From assembly GCA_001800905.1 (NCBI GenBank), contig MGWH01000006.1:62001-126000 (forward strand): a stretch of 64,000 bases of DNA, given 5' to 3'. The notes under the pieces were generated by a model. That model was not told where the DNA came from and made no database searches. It worked only from the letters and a program-made list of their open reading frames with translations. The position numbers and the translations under genes are program-made. The stretch is from Flavobacteria bacterium GWA2_35_26. GTDB lineage: Bacteria; Bacteroidota; Bacteroidia; Flavobacteriales; Flavobacteriaceae. The stretch's first letter is position 1; each line of letters begins with the position of its first letter. Positions 16,192 through 27,220 of this stretch are shown piece after piece.

Positions 16192-18642
16192 ATGTATTTT
16201 GTCGAAGTAATTTTACCGCTTTCATTAGCTAAAACCTTTACGTATAGGGTTTCGGAAGCTGAATTTCATTTTGTAAAAAATGGGATGAGGGTAGTGGTTC
16301 CTTTTGGCAAAAGCAAAATGTATACGGCTTTAATTATTGGTAAGCATCAAAATGAACCTGCCTTATACGAAGCAAAGGAGATCGATCAAATTCTTGATGA
16401 AAACCCGATTGTAACCCAAATTCAGATCACACATTGGGAATGGATTGCAAGTTACTATATGTGTGCTATTGGTGATGTGTATCGTGGTGCCATGCCCAGT
16501 GCTTTGCTGTTGGAAAGTGAGACGATAGTTTCTCAAAAGCAATCTGTAATTATTGAAGAAAATATACTTTCTGACGAAGAGTATTTGGTTTATCAAGCCC
16601 TACAACAACAAAGTTCACTTCGAATCCAGGATATTACTTCCATTTTAAATAAGAAAAATGTTTTTCCAGTCATCCAAAAATTGATTGCTAAAAATGTTCT
16701 GGTTTTACAAGAAGAAGTGCAGGAATTGTACAAACCAAAATTAGTACGTTATGTGCGTTTGCATTCTAAATACCATTCGGATTCAGGTTTAAGTGATTTG
16801 TTAGATGTGCTAAAAGGCGCTGCCAAACAAAGAGAAATTGTCTTGACCTACTTTCAATTGAACGCCAAAGAAAACCAGCCTATATCAGTTAAACAATTGA
16901 TCGAAGTTGCAAATTCATCATCTTCCATTCTAAAGGTTTTGATTGAGAAAGAAATTTTCGAAGAGTATTTTATTCAAGAGGATCGTATCAATTTTCAAGG
17001 GAATGCACAAGAAGCAGCCTTAGAATTGAGTAAGGCACAACAACAAGCGTGTGATCAAATTTCCTCCCATTTTGAAACCAAAGAAGTCTGTTTGTTACAC
17101 GGTCTTACCTCAAGCGGAAAGACGGAAATTTATATTAAGTTAATCGAAGAACAATTAGCCTCTGGCAAGCAAGTATTGTATTTGTTACCCGAAATTGCTT
17201 TGACTACTCAGTTAGTAGGTCGTTTGCGTACTTATTTTGGAGACAAAGTTGGAGTGTATCATTCCAAATACAGCAATAATGAAAGAGTTGAACTATGGAA
17301 ACAGGTGTTGGAACAATCGCCTAAAGCGCAAATTGTAATAGGAGCAAGGTCGGCTTTGTTTTTACCTTTTTCCAATTTAAGTTTGATTGTGGTGGACGAA
17401 GAGCATGAACAAACCTTTAAGCAAGTAGATCCTGCACCACGTTACCATGCTAGAGATGCTGCAATTGTTTTGGCTAATGCTCATCAAGCGAAAGTGCTTT
17501 TGGGTTCGGCTACGCCAAGTATTGAATCGTATTTCAATGCGCAATCGGATAAATATGGCTTGGTCGAAATCACAGAACGCTACGGAAATGTCCAGTTGCC
17601 GGAGATTGAATTAGTCGATTTAAAGGACAGTTATTTTCGTAAAAAAATGACAGGACATTTTAGCGAAGCTTTGACTGAAGCCATTACTACTGCCTTGTCA
17701 TTGGGCGAACAAGTAATTTTATTTCAAAATAGAAGAGGCTATTCACCCATAATGGAATGTCTTACTTGTGGAAACGTTCCGCATTGTCAGCAGTGCGATG
17801 TGAGTTTAACCTATCACCAACATAAAAACCAATTGCGTTGTCATTATTGTGGTTACGCTATGGCAAAGCCAACACAATGTCACAGTTGTTTAAGTATTGA
17901 TTTGGCAACAAAAGGCTTTGGGACAGAGCAAATTGAACAAGAATTAATCACAATTTTTCCGGATGCCAAAATTGGCCGAATGGATCAAGATACTACTCGT
18001 GGCAAATTTGGTTTTGAAAAAATCATTGATAGTTTTAAAAATCAAGAAATTCAGATTTTGGTGGGAACACAAATGCTTGCCAAAGGATTGGATTTCAACA
18101 ATGTGAGTTTAGTGGGGATTATGAATGCCGACACCATGCTGTATCATCCTGATTTTAGAGCTTTTGAACGAAGTTTCCAAATGATGACTCAGGTTGCTGG
18201 ACGTTCAGGACGTTCAGAAAAACGTGGAAAAGTAGTCATACAAACCTATAATCCGAATCACAATACAATTCAGCAAGTAACCAATAACGATTATATTGGG
18301 ATGTACAAAGAACAATTGTATGACCGTCAAATCTATAAATACCCACCGTATTTCAGATTGATTAAACTAACACTGAAGCACCGTGATTTTGACAAGTTGA
18401 AAGAAGGAGCTATGTGGTTGTATCAAGTGATGAGTCAAAATTTGGCATTACCAGTTTTGGGCCCCGAAGAACCACCAATTAGTCGCATACGAAACGAATA
18501 CATTCGTACTATATTAATTAAAATCCCGCAAACAACTCCAATAGGATCTACTAAAAAGACAATTCAAAAAATGTTGACTAGTTTTGAAGCGGTTCCGCAA
18601 TACAGAGCAATTAAAGTAGCTATTAATGTTGATTATTATTAA
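16192..18642 (+). CDS. priA: Primosomal protein N' (replication restart helicase PriA)
   Basis: 816 aa. The N-terminal 3'-DNA-binding domain starts VEVILPLSLAKTFTY. Walker A is GLTSSGKT (304-311), the Walker B box VVDEEHEQ (about 399-406), then GSATPSIES. A zinc-binding block with paired CxxC motifs (from CLTCGNVPHCQQC to TQCHSC) lies around 523-570, followed by helicase motifs GTQMLAKGLDF and QVAGRSGR. It reloads the replisome at stalled forks in the cytosol. Fully intact. Confidence 0.95.
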   Translation: MYFVEVILPLSLAKTFTYRVSEAEFHFVKNGMRVVVPFGKSKMYTALIIGKHQNEPALYEAKEIDQILDENPIVTQIQITHWEWIASYYMCAIGDVYRGAMPSALLLESETIVSQKQSVIIEENILSDEEYLVYQALQQQSSLRIQDITSILNKKNVFPVIQKLIAKNVLVLQEEVQELYKPKLVRYVRLHSKYHSDSGLSDLLDVLKGAAKQREIVLTYFQLNAKENQPISVKQLIEVANSSSSILKVLIEKEIFEEYFIQEDRINFQGNAQEAALELSKAQQQACDQISSHFETKEVCLLHGLTSSGKTEIYIKLIEEQLASGKQVLYLLPEIALTTQLVGRLRTYFGDKVGVYHSKYSNNERVELWKQVLEQSPKAQIVIGARSALFLPFSNLSLIVVDEEHEQTFKQVDPAPRYHARDAAIVLANAHQAKVLLGSATPSIESYFNAQSDKYGLVEITERYGNVQLPEIELVDLKDSYFRKKMTGHFSEALTEAITTALSLGEQVILFQNRRGYSPIMECLTCGNVPHCQQCDVSLTYHQHKNQLRCHYCGYAMAKPTQCHSCLSIDLATKGFGTEQIEQELITIFPDAKIGRMDQDTTRGKFGFEKIIDSFKNQEIQILVGTQMLAKGLDFNNVSLVGIMNADTMLYHPDFRAFERSFQMMTQVAGRSGRSEKRGKVVIQTYNPNHNTIQQVTNNDYIGMYKEQLYDRQIYKYPPYFRLIKLTLKHRDFDKLKEGAMWLYQVMSQNLALPVLGPEEPPISRIRNEYIRTILIKIPQTTPIGSTKKTIQKMLTSFEAVPQYRAIKVAINVDYY

Positions 18643-18645
18643 AGT

Positions 18646-18834
18646 ATGAAAGAAAATAATAAAAGTAATAGTACTGGAAATTCCATTGGAGTTGGTGCCG
18701 CTATAGGGTTAGCTGTAGTATTGGTATATAAAATATTTAGCAAAGACACCTCATTAAATATGGCGCTAGGAATAGCAATTGGAGCTGCATTTGGGGCTGC
18801 TTTTGATTGGGTAAAAGCAAAAAAAATATTGTGA
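18646..18834 (+). CDS. Small glycine-rich membrane protein
   Basis: 62 aa, starting 4 nt after priA. A Ser/Asn-rich N-terminus is followed by two hydrophobic Gly/Ala segments (about 16-31 and 38-54) with GxxxG-like spacing and a basic end. It resembles small glycine-zipper membrane proteins. Function unknown; membership of the nadC-priA run is the only context. Confidence 0.65.
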   Translation: MKENNKSNSTGNSIGVGAAIGLAVVLVYKIFSKDTSLNMALGIAIGAAFGAAFDWVKAKKIL

Positions 18835-18892
18835 TTAAGAATAATTTTAGATTAATTCTGAAATTTTCCTTATTCTTATCATTAAATAGTGT

Positions 18893-18922
18893 TTGGATAT
18901 TTAAAAATAATGACTATTTTTG
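18893..18922 (+). promoter_or_regulatory. Promoter of the rpsF-rpsR-rplI operon
   Basis: TTG (18893-18895), 19 nt, TATTTTTG (18915-18922): a perfect match to the Bacteroidota consensus, 30 nt before the rpsF ATG. The short leader leaves no room for an S6:S18-binding leader structure. Confidence 0.8.
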
Positions 18923-18952
18923 CAGCCAATTTAACAAATAAATACATTATTT

Positions 18953-19294
18953 ATGAATCATTATGAAACTGTTTTCATTTTAAATCCCGTTTTATCTGAT
19001 GTTCAGGTAAAGGAAACAGTAAGCAAATTTGAAGAATTTCTTACTAGTCGTGGAGCTGAAATGGTATCGAAAGAAGACTGGGGTCTTAAAAAAATGGCTT
19101 ACGAAATTCAAAACAAGAAAAGTGGTTTTTACCATTTATTCGAATTCAAAGTTGCTGGTGAAGTATTAATTGCTTTTGAAACTGAATTTAGACGTGACGA
19201 GAGAGTAATGCGTTTCTTAACTGTAAGTTTAGACAAACACGCAATTTCTTGGGCTGAAAGAAGAAGAACAAAACTTAAATCTCAAAAAGCGTAA
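18953..19294 (+). CDS. rpsF: 30S ribosomal protein bS6
   Basis: 113 aa. It starts [12 protein letters not shown], the strongly conserved S6 N-terminus, and has [20 protein letters not shown]6 pairs with S18 on the 30S platform, and rpsR follows after five nt, in the classical S6-S18-L9 order. The N-terminal length is fixed by the promoter 30 nt upstream. Confidence 0.97.
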   Translation: MNHYETVFILNPVLSDVQVKETVSKFEEFLTSRGAEMVSKEDWGLKKMAYEIQNKKSGFYHLFEFKVAGEVLIAFETEFRRDERVMRFLTVSLDKHAISWAERRRTKLKSQKA

Positions 19295-19299
19295 TTATC

Positions 19300-19596
19300 A
19301 TGGCAACATTACAACAATCTGCTTCAGGAAAAAAAGACGGGGATATCAGATATCTTACGCCTTTGAATATAGAAACTAACAAAACTAAAAAGTACTGTCG
19401 TTTCAAAAAATCAGGTATCAAATATATTGATTATAAAGATGCTGATTTCTTATTGAAATTTGTAAATGAGCAAGGAAAAATTCTTCCTCGTCGTTTAACA
19501 GGAACTTCATTGAAATACCAAAGAAAAGTATCAGTTGCTGTGAAAAGAGCACGTCACTTAGCTTTAATGCCATACGTGGCCGATTTATTAAAATAA
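19300..19596 (+). CDS. rpsR: 30S ribosomal protein bS18
   Basis: 98 aa. The C-terminal core has [38 protein letters not shown] and [21 protein letters not shown], all typical of S18. It retains a Cys in the KKYC segment but lacks the paired zinc-type Cys. Partner of S6 on the small-subunit platform; second gene of the operon. Confidence 0.97.
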   Translation: MATLQQSASGKKDGDIRYLTPLNIETNKTKKYCRFKKSGIKYIDYKDADFLLKFVNEQGKILPRRLTGTSLKYQRKVSVAVKRARHLALMPYVADLLK

Positions 19597-19658
19597 TTTA
19601 AACTCAGTTGTTGGTTTCTCCTCCAAGAGAACCTAACTTCTATAACAAGGACAACAAC

Positions 19659-20102
19659 ATGGAATTGATTCTTAAACAAGACGTTCAAAATTTAGGCTTT
19701 AAAGATGACGTAGTTACTGTGAAAAACGGTTACGGTCGTAATTATTTAATCCCACAAGGTTTCGCACAATTAGCTACACCTTCTGCAAAGAAAGTATTAG
19801 CTGAAAACTTGAAACAAAGAGCGCACAAAGAAGCTAAAGTGGTTGCAGATGCAAAAGCATTGGCTGAAGCTTTAAAAGCTATCGAAATTAAAATTACTGC
19901 AAAAGCAGGTGGCGAAAAATTATTCGGATCTATTACTAATATTGATATCGTTGAAGCATTAGCTAAAGGTGGTCAAGTAATTGATAGAAAATTTGTTACT
20001 AGCGGAATTGTTAAACGTACAGGAAAATATACAGCTTCTGTTCGTTTACACAGAGACGTTATCGTAGAATTAGATTACGAAATTGTTGCTGAAAAAGCAT
20101 AA
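19659..20102 (+). CDS. rplI: 50S ribosomal protein bL9
   Basis: 147 aa from ATG 19659 (MELILKQDVQNLG); the 17 extra codons of the open frame upstream are not L9 sequence. The N-domain GYGRNYLIPQGFAQLAT and the C-domain GSITNIDIVEAL are as expected. L9 binds 23S rRNA at the base of the L1 stalk. The 62-nt gap after rpsR contains an imperfect hairpin (GGTTTCTC...GAGAACC) ahead of the start, followed by AACAAGGA, a rare Shine-Dalgarno-like run in this genome. The transcript ends at 20124-20150. Confidence 0.96.
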   Translation: MELILKQDVQNLGFKDDVVTVKNGYGRNYLIPQGFAQLATPSAKKVLAENLKQRAHKEAKVVADAKALAEALKAIEIKITAKAGGEKLFGSITNIDIVEALAKGGQVIDRKFVTSGIVKRTGKYTASVRLHRDVIVELDYEIVAEKA

Positions 20103-20123
20103 TTTCTAAATCAATATTTTAGA

Positions 20124-20150
20124 ATCCCGATGTAAGTCGGGATTTTTTTT
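20124..20150 (+). terminator. Terminator of the rpsF operon
   Basis: ATCCCGA (20124-20130) pairs with TCGGGAT (20137-20143), followed by eight T. Confidence 0.9.
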
Positions 20151-20234
20151 GTTTTAATGGTATTGCGAAGAGCAAAGCAATCTCATTTTTTATTTATACT
20201 AATTTGAAACTAGTTTATACTATCCCTCAAAGAC

Positions 20235-20708
20235 ATGAAATACGCAAGATTAACGAAAGAACAATTTGAAGAATTACATCCTGAGTTTATCAATTTCTTG
20301 GCAAGCCAATCGATTGATAAAGCCGAATGGGATTTGATTAAAGTAAATAAACCCGAAGTAGCCGAACAAGAATTAGATGTGTTTTCAGATTTAATTTGGG
20401 AAGGGGTTTTGTCCAAAGCCGACTATTTAGAACATTTTTCTAAAAATCATATTTTCCTTTTTCAATGTTTTGATACTTATGTGAATTCGATTGTGTTGAA
20501 ATCATTGGTTCCAGAAGTGAACTTCCTAACTAAAGAAGGTTTACAATGGCTAAGTGATAATATGTTTACCGAAACTATTGAAATGAAAATTGGTAAAAAA
20601 GTATTTACCGAAGAGCGAAATGCGTCAATTTTTGCTTTAATTCAACAAGGAGCCATTTTGAGCGACGGACAATTATACCAACAAATAAATTCGATTATTG
20701 AGTCGTAA
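20235..20708 (+). CDS. DUF6495 family protein
   Basis: 157 aa soluble protein starting MKYARLTKEQFEELHPEFINFLA and continuing KAEWDLIK...DVFSDLIWEGVL. I recognise this as the small Bacteroidota family DUF6495, function unknown. No catalytic motif, signal peptide or membrane segment is visible. It stands alone between the rplI terminator and the hairpin before ligA. Confidence 0.75.
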   Translation: MKYARLTKEQFEELHPEFINFLASQSIDKAEWDLIKVNKPEVAEQELDVFSDLIWEGVLSKADYLEHFSKNHIFLFQCFDTYVNSIVLKSLVPEVNFLTKEGLQWLSDNMFTETIEMKIGKKVFTEERNASIFALIQQGAILSDGQLYQQINSIIES

Positions 20709-20713
20709 TTGTA

Positions 20714-20730
20714 TTGGTAATTCTATTAAT

Positions 20731-20743
<13 letters not shown>
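20714..20743 (+). promoter_or_regulatory. Possible ligA promoter inside a hairpin arm
   Basis: TTG (20714-20716), 19 nt, TATTTTAG (20736-20743, one mismatch). The -7 box lies in the left arm of the inverted repeat 20731-20772, so promoter and terminator share sequence. Confidence 0.4.
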
Positions 20744-22781
<2,038 letters not shown>

Positions 22782-22784
22782 TTA

Positions 22785-23699
22785 CTAAACTACAATTGAT
22801 TTCCCTTTTGCAATGTTTTGTTTGTTGTTATCAAAGTAAAAATCAATACGTCCTAAGTTGATTCCATAGCATCCAACTTGATTGACTAAAACATCTTTTC
22901 CTGCTTTGTTTTTAACTACAGTTGGTTTGTCTAAAAAAGTATGGGTGTGACCACCAATGATTAAATCAATATCTTCGGTAAGTGCTGCCAATTTTAAATC
23001 ACTAATTTTATCAGCATCTTCTTTGCTGTATTTGTAACCAAGGTGTGACAAACATATAACCAAATCGCATTGTTGTTCTTTTTTCAAGATACGCACCATG
23101 TCTTGACTAATTTCAACTGGGTCATTGTAAACGGTTTCTTTATAACCTTTTTTATCCACTAATCCTTCCAATTCTATGCCTAGTCCAAAAACACCAATTT
23201 TAATTCCATCCTTGATGAATATTTTGTATGGTTTTACAAATTCGTCCATAACAGTATTCTTAAAATCATAATTGGCTGATATGAATTCAAAAGTAGCATG
23301 AGGCATTTGAGCTCGTAAACCATCAATTCCATTATCAAAATCGTGATTCCCAATTGTAGATGCATCATATCGCATCATACTCATTAATTTGAATTCCAAT
23401 TCCCCACCATAATAATTAAAATAAGGAGTGCCTTGGAAAATATCACCTGCATCTAATAATAAGACATTTGGAGTTTCCTTTCGGATAGATGCAATTAAAG
23501 CAGCTCTTTTACTTACTCCGCCCATATTAGCATTACGAGGATCATCTGCTGGAAATGGGTCAATATGACTGTGTACATCGTTAGTATGTAAAATAGTAAT
23601 TTTCTTTATGGCATCCGATTTAAAACTGCTTAAAGACAATCCCAAACCTACAAAAGCAGAACTGGCTGCTGTTTTTTCTATAAAATCTCTTCTTTTCAT
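22785..23699 (-). CDS. Metallophosphatase domain of a split 5'-nucleotidase (Tat-type signal)
   Basis: 304 aa. The start MKRRDFIEKTAASSAF followed by a hydrophobic stretch is a twin-arginine-type signal peptide. The metallophosphoesterase motifs are ILHTNDVHSH, LLLDAGDIFQGTP, TIGNHDFDNG, CLSHLGYK and IGGHTHTF: the complete dimetal site of UshA-type 5'-nucleotidases. It ends after this domain; the nucleotide-binding domain usually fused to it is encoded by the gene just upstream (18-nt gap). It should cleave phosphate from nucleotides in the periplasm. Confidence 0.9.
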   Translation of the reverse strand: MKRRDFIEKTAASSAFVGLGLSLSSFKSDAIKKITILHTNDVHSHIDPFPADDPRNANMGGVSKRAALIASIRKETPNVLLLDAGDIFQGTPYFNYYGGELEFKLMSMMRYDASTIGNHDFDNGIDGLRAQMPHATFEFISANYDFKNTVMDEFVKPYKIFIKDGIKIGVFGLGIELEGLVDKKGYKETVYNDPVEISQDMVRILKKEQQCDLVICLSHLGYKYSKEDADKISDLKLAALTEDIDLIIGGHTHTFLDKPTVVKNKAGKDVLVNQVGCYGINLGRIDFYFDNNKQNIAKGKSIVV

Positions 23700-23717
23700 C
23701 TTTCTGTTATTTGGAAA

Positions 23718-24497
23718 TTATTCTTCAGTTATACGAATGTCATTGATTACTGGAATGGTATCGACTTCTTTAAAATAGTCAATCAGTATATTACGTAGTT
23801 TGTAGTCCAAATCATATTTTTGAATTCCTTTTTTGAAAAAGTTCATATTATCCCCACCATTAGCTAAATAGTCATTGGTAGCTACATAATAAATGGTATT
23901 AATGTCTAGTGCTTGTCCTTGAACTCGAATGTTTTTTGCTGAGGCATCCTTTACAATTGTAAATGTCAATCCTGCCAAAGGGTGGGATTTTTTGGTAGCA
24001 ATAAAATAATCAACTAATTCTTGTATTTGTTCACCTTTTAACGCAATAACTACCAAGCTATTTTCAAAAGGCATGATTTCAAATGCGGTGCGCGCACTTA
24101 CGTTTCCTTTTGGTAGAATAGAACGAATTCCTCCACTATTTAAAATACAAATCGAAATGGATTTTTTCTCTCTCAATTGAAATACTTTTTGACCCGCTTT
24201 TAATGAAACGTCTGCCATAAGATTACCTAAAGGAGATTGCCATTTCCCGTTGTTTTTGTCCAAAGTTTCAGGATTATATGCTAATATTTCACTTAAATCA
24301 GCATTTATATGGTTGCGATACGGGTTAATATAGGTATCTATTTCAGGAGTCTCTTGTACTGATTTTGTAATAGGAATGCGCTTCCCTTCAATTTTTGTCA
24401 ATTGATACTGCGGTTTAGCGCAGGAAACAACTGTTAATACTGTTATAATTATAACAAAAAGTTTGAAAAATTGATTATACTTTTTTAGTTTTACCAT
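23718..24497 (-). CDS. 5'-nucleotidase C-terminal domain as a separate lipoprotein
   Basis: 259 aa from ATG 24497; the frame extends four codons to a TTG at 24509, which is less likely. Signal sequence with lipobox VVSC. The body matches the UshA C-terminal (substrate-specificity) domain: GKWQSPLGNLMADV, LNSGGIRSILPKG, TAFEIMPFENSLVVIALKG and YYVATNDYLANGGDN. On its own this domain has no metal site, so it probably works with the metallophosphatase encoded next. First gene of the pair, opposite in order to the domains of a fused enzyme. Confidence 0.88.
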   Translation of the reverse strand: MVKLKKYNQFFKLFVIIITVLTVVSCAKPQYQLTKIEGKRIPITKSVQETPEIDTYINPYRNHINADLSEILAYNPETLDKNNGKWQSPLGNLMADVSLKAGQKVFQLREKKSISICILNSGGIRSILPKGNVSARTAFEIMPFENSLVVIALKGEQIQELVDYFIATKKSHPLAGLTFTIVKDASAKNIRVQGQALDINTIYYVATNDYLANGGDNMNFFKKGIQKYDLDYKLRNILIDYFKEVDTIPVINDIRITEE

Positions 24498-24517
24498 TTC
24501 TAATGTCAATTATTAAT

Positions 24518-24525
24518 TAGTTTTG
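24518..24525 (+). promoter_or_regulatory. -7 box of the DUF6913-dapA unit
   Basis: TAGTTTTG, 18 nt before ATG 24544; no clear -33 TTG. Confidence 0.5.
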
Positions 24526-24533
24526 TAACTAGG

Positions 24534-24563
24534 TAAATGTACTATGTTTTTAAATTATTTCAA
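24534..24563 (-). promoter_or_regulatory. Promoter of the split 5'-nucleotidase pair
   Basis: Reverse strand TTG (24563-24561), 19 nt, TACATTTA (24541-24534, one mismatch). It overlaps the start of the divergent DUF6913 gene. Confidence 0.55.
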
Positions 24564-25068
24564 GAATTTATTTTTAAAATATACATTAAGAAATAAATGG
24601 CAAGAGGTCAGTACCCTAGCTAATACTTCTGTAATACGTTCAGTTGGATTATTGATAGACGAAACTAGTTTTTTTGAAAAAGAAAACTTAATAAAAGAAT
24701 TGATTTCAAATGGTTTTTCTGCAAATTCGATGAGTATTCTTGTTTACAGGGATACAATAGATAAAAAAGAAACCTATTTGCATTATACTTTTAATTCAAG
24801 CATTTTGGATTGGAACGCAAACATTAGCGATGCAGTTGTTACTAATTTCATTCAAACGGATTTTGATTTATTGGTGAGTTATTATGATATAGAAAAAGCA
24901 ATTTTAGTGTTGATTACAAATAATTCGAAAGCAAAATTTAAAGTTGGTTTTTCTTCTATTGATAAACGATTACATCATTTGACGATTACAACTCAAAATG
25001 GAAATTATTCGACTTTCGTACATGAATTATTTAAATATTTAAAAATATTAAACAAAATAGAATCTTAG
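24544..25068 (+). CDS. DUF6913 family protein
   Basis: 174 aa, soluble. It starts [19 protein letters not shown] and has [29 protein letters not shown] and [20 protein letters not shown] recognise it as a flavobacterial family (DUF6913) regularly found directly before dapA. Function unknown; the gap to dapA is a single base, so they are co-translated. No catalytic signature seen. Confidence 0.75.
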   Translation: MFLNYFKNLFLKYTLRNKWQEVSTLANTSVIRSVGLLIDETSFFEKENLIKELISNGFSANSMSILVYRDTIDKKETYLHYTFNSSILDWNANISDAVVTNFIQTDFDLLVSYYDIEKAILVLITNNSKAKFKVGFSSIDKRLHHLTITTQNGNYSTFVHELFKYLKILNKIES

Positions 25069-25069
25069 T

Positions 25070-25951
25070 ATGCAATCATTAATAGGAACAGGTGTCGCTC
25101 TTGTAACGCCTTTTAAAGCGGATTTTTCAATTGATACAGAAGCATTAACTCGTATTGTTAATTTTTCTATAGATGGTGGTGTTGAATACTTAGTAATATT
25201 AGGTACAACTGCTGAAAATGCTACTTTATCAGCATCGGAAAAAGAAATTGTTATTGCTACCGTTATTGAAGCTAATAAAGGAAGATTACCATTAGTTTTA
25301 GGTGTTGGAGGAAACAATACTATGGAAGTAGTTGCAGAACTCCAAACTAGAGATTTGTCTTCTTTTGAAGCTATTCTTTCTGTTTCTCCTTATTATGTTA
25401 AACCTACGCAAGAGGGAATCTATCAGCATTTTAAAGCTATAGCTGAAGCTACTACTAAACCAATTATTTTGTATAATGTTCCTGGCAGAACTTCAAGTAA
25501 TATGTTGCCTGAAACAGTGGTACGTTTAGCAACTGATTTTAAGAATATTGTTGCAATTAAAGAGGCTTCAGGTGATTTAGTTCAAGGTATCCAATTGTTA
25601 AAAACCAAACCGACAGATTTCTTAGTTATTTCAGGTGATGATATGACGGCCTTGTCTTTAATTTTAGCCGGTGCTTCAGGTGTTATTTCTGTAATTGGGC
25701 AAGGTTTTCCAACTGCTTTTTCTGAAATGATTCGTTTGGGATTGAATCGAAAAGTGGATCAAGCCTTTCAAACTTTGTTTCAAATGACTTCTATTATAGA
25801 TATGATTTTTGAACAAGGTAATCCTGCCGGGATCAAACAAGTGTTCCAGTCGTTAGGAATAGCAAATAATACGGTTCGTTTGCCTTTAGTAAAAGTGGAT
25901 GAATCATTGGTCAATAGAATTGATCAATTTGTTCAAAAAAGCTATAAATAA
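25070..25951 (+). CDS. dapA: 4-hydroxy-tetrahydrodipicolinate synthase
   Basis: 293 aa. The Schiff-base Lys is Lys164 in [10 protein letters not shown]; Tyr135 in ILYNVPGR and [10 protein letters not shown] are the other active-site blocks, and [11 protein letters not shown] is conserved. It condenses pyruvate with aspartate semialdehyde on the way to diaminopimelate and lysine. No other lysine genes are nearby. It follows DUF6913 by one base. Confidence 0.96.
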   Translation: MQSLIGTGVALVTPFKADFSIDTEALTRIVNFSIDGGVEYLVILGTTAENATLSASEKEIVIATVIEANKGRLPLVLGVGGNNTMEVVAELQTRDLSSFEAILSVSPYYVKPTQEGIYQHFKAIAEATTKPIILYNVPGRTSSNMLPETVVRLATDFKNIVAIKEASGDLVQGIQLLKTKPTDFLVISGDDMTALSLILAGASGVISVIGQGFPTAFSEMIRLGLNRKVDQAFQTLFQMTSIIDMIFEQGNPAGIKQVFQSLGIANNTVRLPLVKVDESLVNRIDQFVQKSYK

Positions 25952-25989
25952 AGCTAATTTCTTTTACTTTTTTTTAACTTAAAAATATT

Positions 25990-26019
25990 TTGTAGTCGCT
26001 AAATTAATACCTAAATTTG
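25990..26019 (+). promoter_or_regulatory. Promoter of the bamD-rpoZ-coaBC-porD-recN run
   Basis: TTG (25990-25992), 19 nt, TAAATTTG (26012-26019): a perfect consensus match. The 5' leader is about 65 nt. Confidence 0.8.
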
Positions 26020-26089
26020 CGAGCTTAACTTCGGTATGCTTGTATCAGGTTGATTTCAATCTGAACTAAACGTATTTTAAAGTATATTA

Positions 26090-26884
26090 ATGAAAAAAAT
26101 TGTATCACTATTAATTATCATTGTTCTTTTGGCTTCGTGTAACGAATACCAAAAAGCTCTGAAATCCGAAGATCCTGCCGTTAAATTAGCAATGGCAACT
26201 AAAATGTACGAAGCAAAAAATTACAACAAAGCGATTCGTATTTTTGAACAAATTGCTTCAGTTTACCGAGGCAAACCAGAATCTGAGAACTTATACTTTA
26301 TGTTTTCTCAATCGTATTATAAAACAAAACAGTATTATTTAGCAGGGTACCAATTTGAAAGCTTTGTATCAAGTTTTCCAAAGAGTGAGAAAGCACAAGA
26401 AGCTTCATATTTAGGCGCTAAAAGTTATTCTATGTTGTCTCCAGTATATTCTTTGGATCAAACAGACACTACAAAAGCGATAGAGAAATTACAAGCATTT
26501 ATTGATACCTATCCTAACTCTGAGTATTTAGGTGAAGCCAATTCAATTGTAAAAAATCTTAATGAGAAATTAGAACGTAAGGTTTTTGAGAATGCAAAAG
26601 GATACAATACTATTTCAGATTATAAGTCGGCATTAGTGGCTTTAGATAATTTTATTTCAGATTATCCTGGTACTCCTTTTAAAGAAGAAGCATTATTTTA
26701 CAAATACGATTCGGCTTACCAATTAGGAATCAATAGCGTGCCTTCAAAAATGGAAGAACGTTTGAATGTTGCCAAAGTGGCTTATGCCAATTTGATTAAA
26801 TTCAAAGCCGATACAAAATATAAAAAACAAGCAGACGAGATGTTGTCTCGTGTAGAAAAAGATTTACAAAAATTTATTAAATAA
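26090..26884 (+). CDS. bamD: Outer membrane protein assembly factor BamD
   Basis: 264 aa lipoprotein: lipobox LLASC (Cys17) then NEYQKALKSEDP. TPR-type repeats follow (MYEAKNYNKAIRIFEQIA, YLAGYQFESFVSSFPKS, AIEKLQAFIDTYPNS, ALVALDNFISDYPGTP). BamD is the essential partner of BamA in inserting beta-barrel proteins into the outer membrane. First gene of a five-gene run. Confidence 0.92.
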   Translation: MKKIVSLLIIIVLLASCNEYQKALKSEDPAVKLAMATKMYEAKNYNKAIRIFEQIASVYRGKPESENLYFMFSQSYYKTKQYYLAGYQFESFVSSFPKSEKAQEASYLGAKSYSMLSPVYSLDQTDTTKAIEKLQAFIDTYPNSEYLGEANSIVKNLNEKLERKVFENAKGYNTISDYKSALVALDNFISDYPGTPFKEEALFYKYDSAYQLGINSVPSKMEERLNVAKVAYANLIKFKADTKYKKQADEMLSRVEKDLQKFIK

Positions 26885-26892
26885 ATAAAGTC

Positions 26893-27210
26893 ATGGATTT
26901 AAAAAAGACGAATGCTCCAGTAAATACAATAACATACAACAAAACAGTTATTGAAGAACCTACTGGTAACGTGTATGAAGCAATTACCATTATGGCTAAA
27001 AGAGCAAACCAAATCAATTCTGAAATTAAAAAAGAATTGACTGAGAAATTAGAGGAGTTTGCTACTTATAATGACAGTTTGGAAGAAGTTTTTGAAAACA
27101 AAGAACAAATTGAAGTGTCAAAATTCTACGAAAAATTGCCTAAGCCACATGCTTTAGCAGTTCAAGAATGGTTAGACGATAAAATCTACCACAGAGACTC
27201 AAATAAATAA
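26893..27210 (+). CDS. rpoZ: RNA polymerase omega subunit (Bacteroidota type)
   Basis: 105 aa. TGNVYEAITIMAKRANQINSE corresponds to the omega core (the E. coli protein has ARRARQM there); the rest is the longer acidic Bacteroidota form ending PHALAVQEWLDDKIYHRD. Omega helps RNA polymerase assemble around beta'. Eight nt after bamD. Confidence 0.88.
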   Translation: MDLKKTNAPVNTITYNKTVIEEPTGNVYEAITIMAKRANQINSEIKKELTEKLEEFATYNDSLEEVFENKEQIEVSKFYEKLPKPHALAVQEWLDDKIYHRDSNK

Positions 27211-27220
27211 TACAGTTACC

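Noticed and set aside
18835..18952. Possible S6:S18-binding regulatory leader before rpsF
   Set aside because: The consensus promoter leaves a leader of about 25 nt with no stem carrying the expected bulge motif.
20155..20200. ATTGC...GCAAT stretch after the rpsF terminator, like flavobacterial intergenic repeats
   Set aside because: Only a short imperfect hairpin; a single degenerate copy in the window does not support a repeat family.
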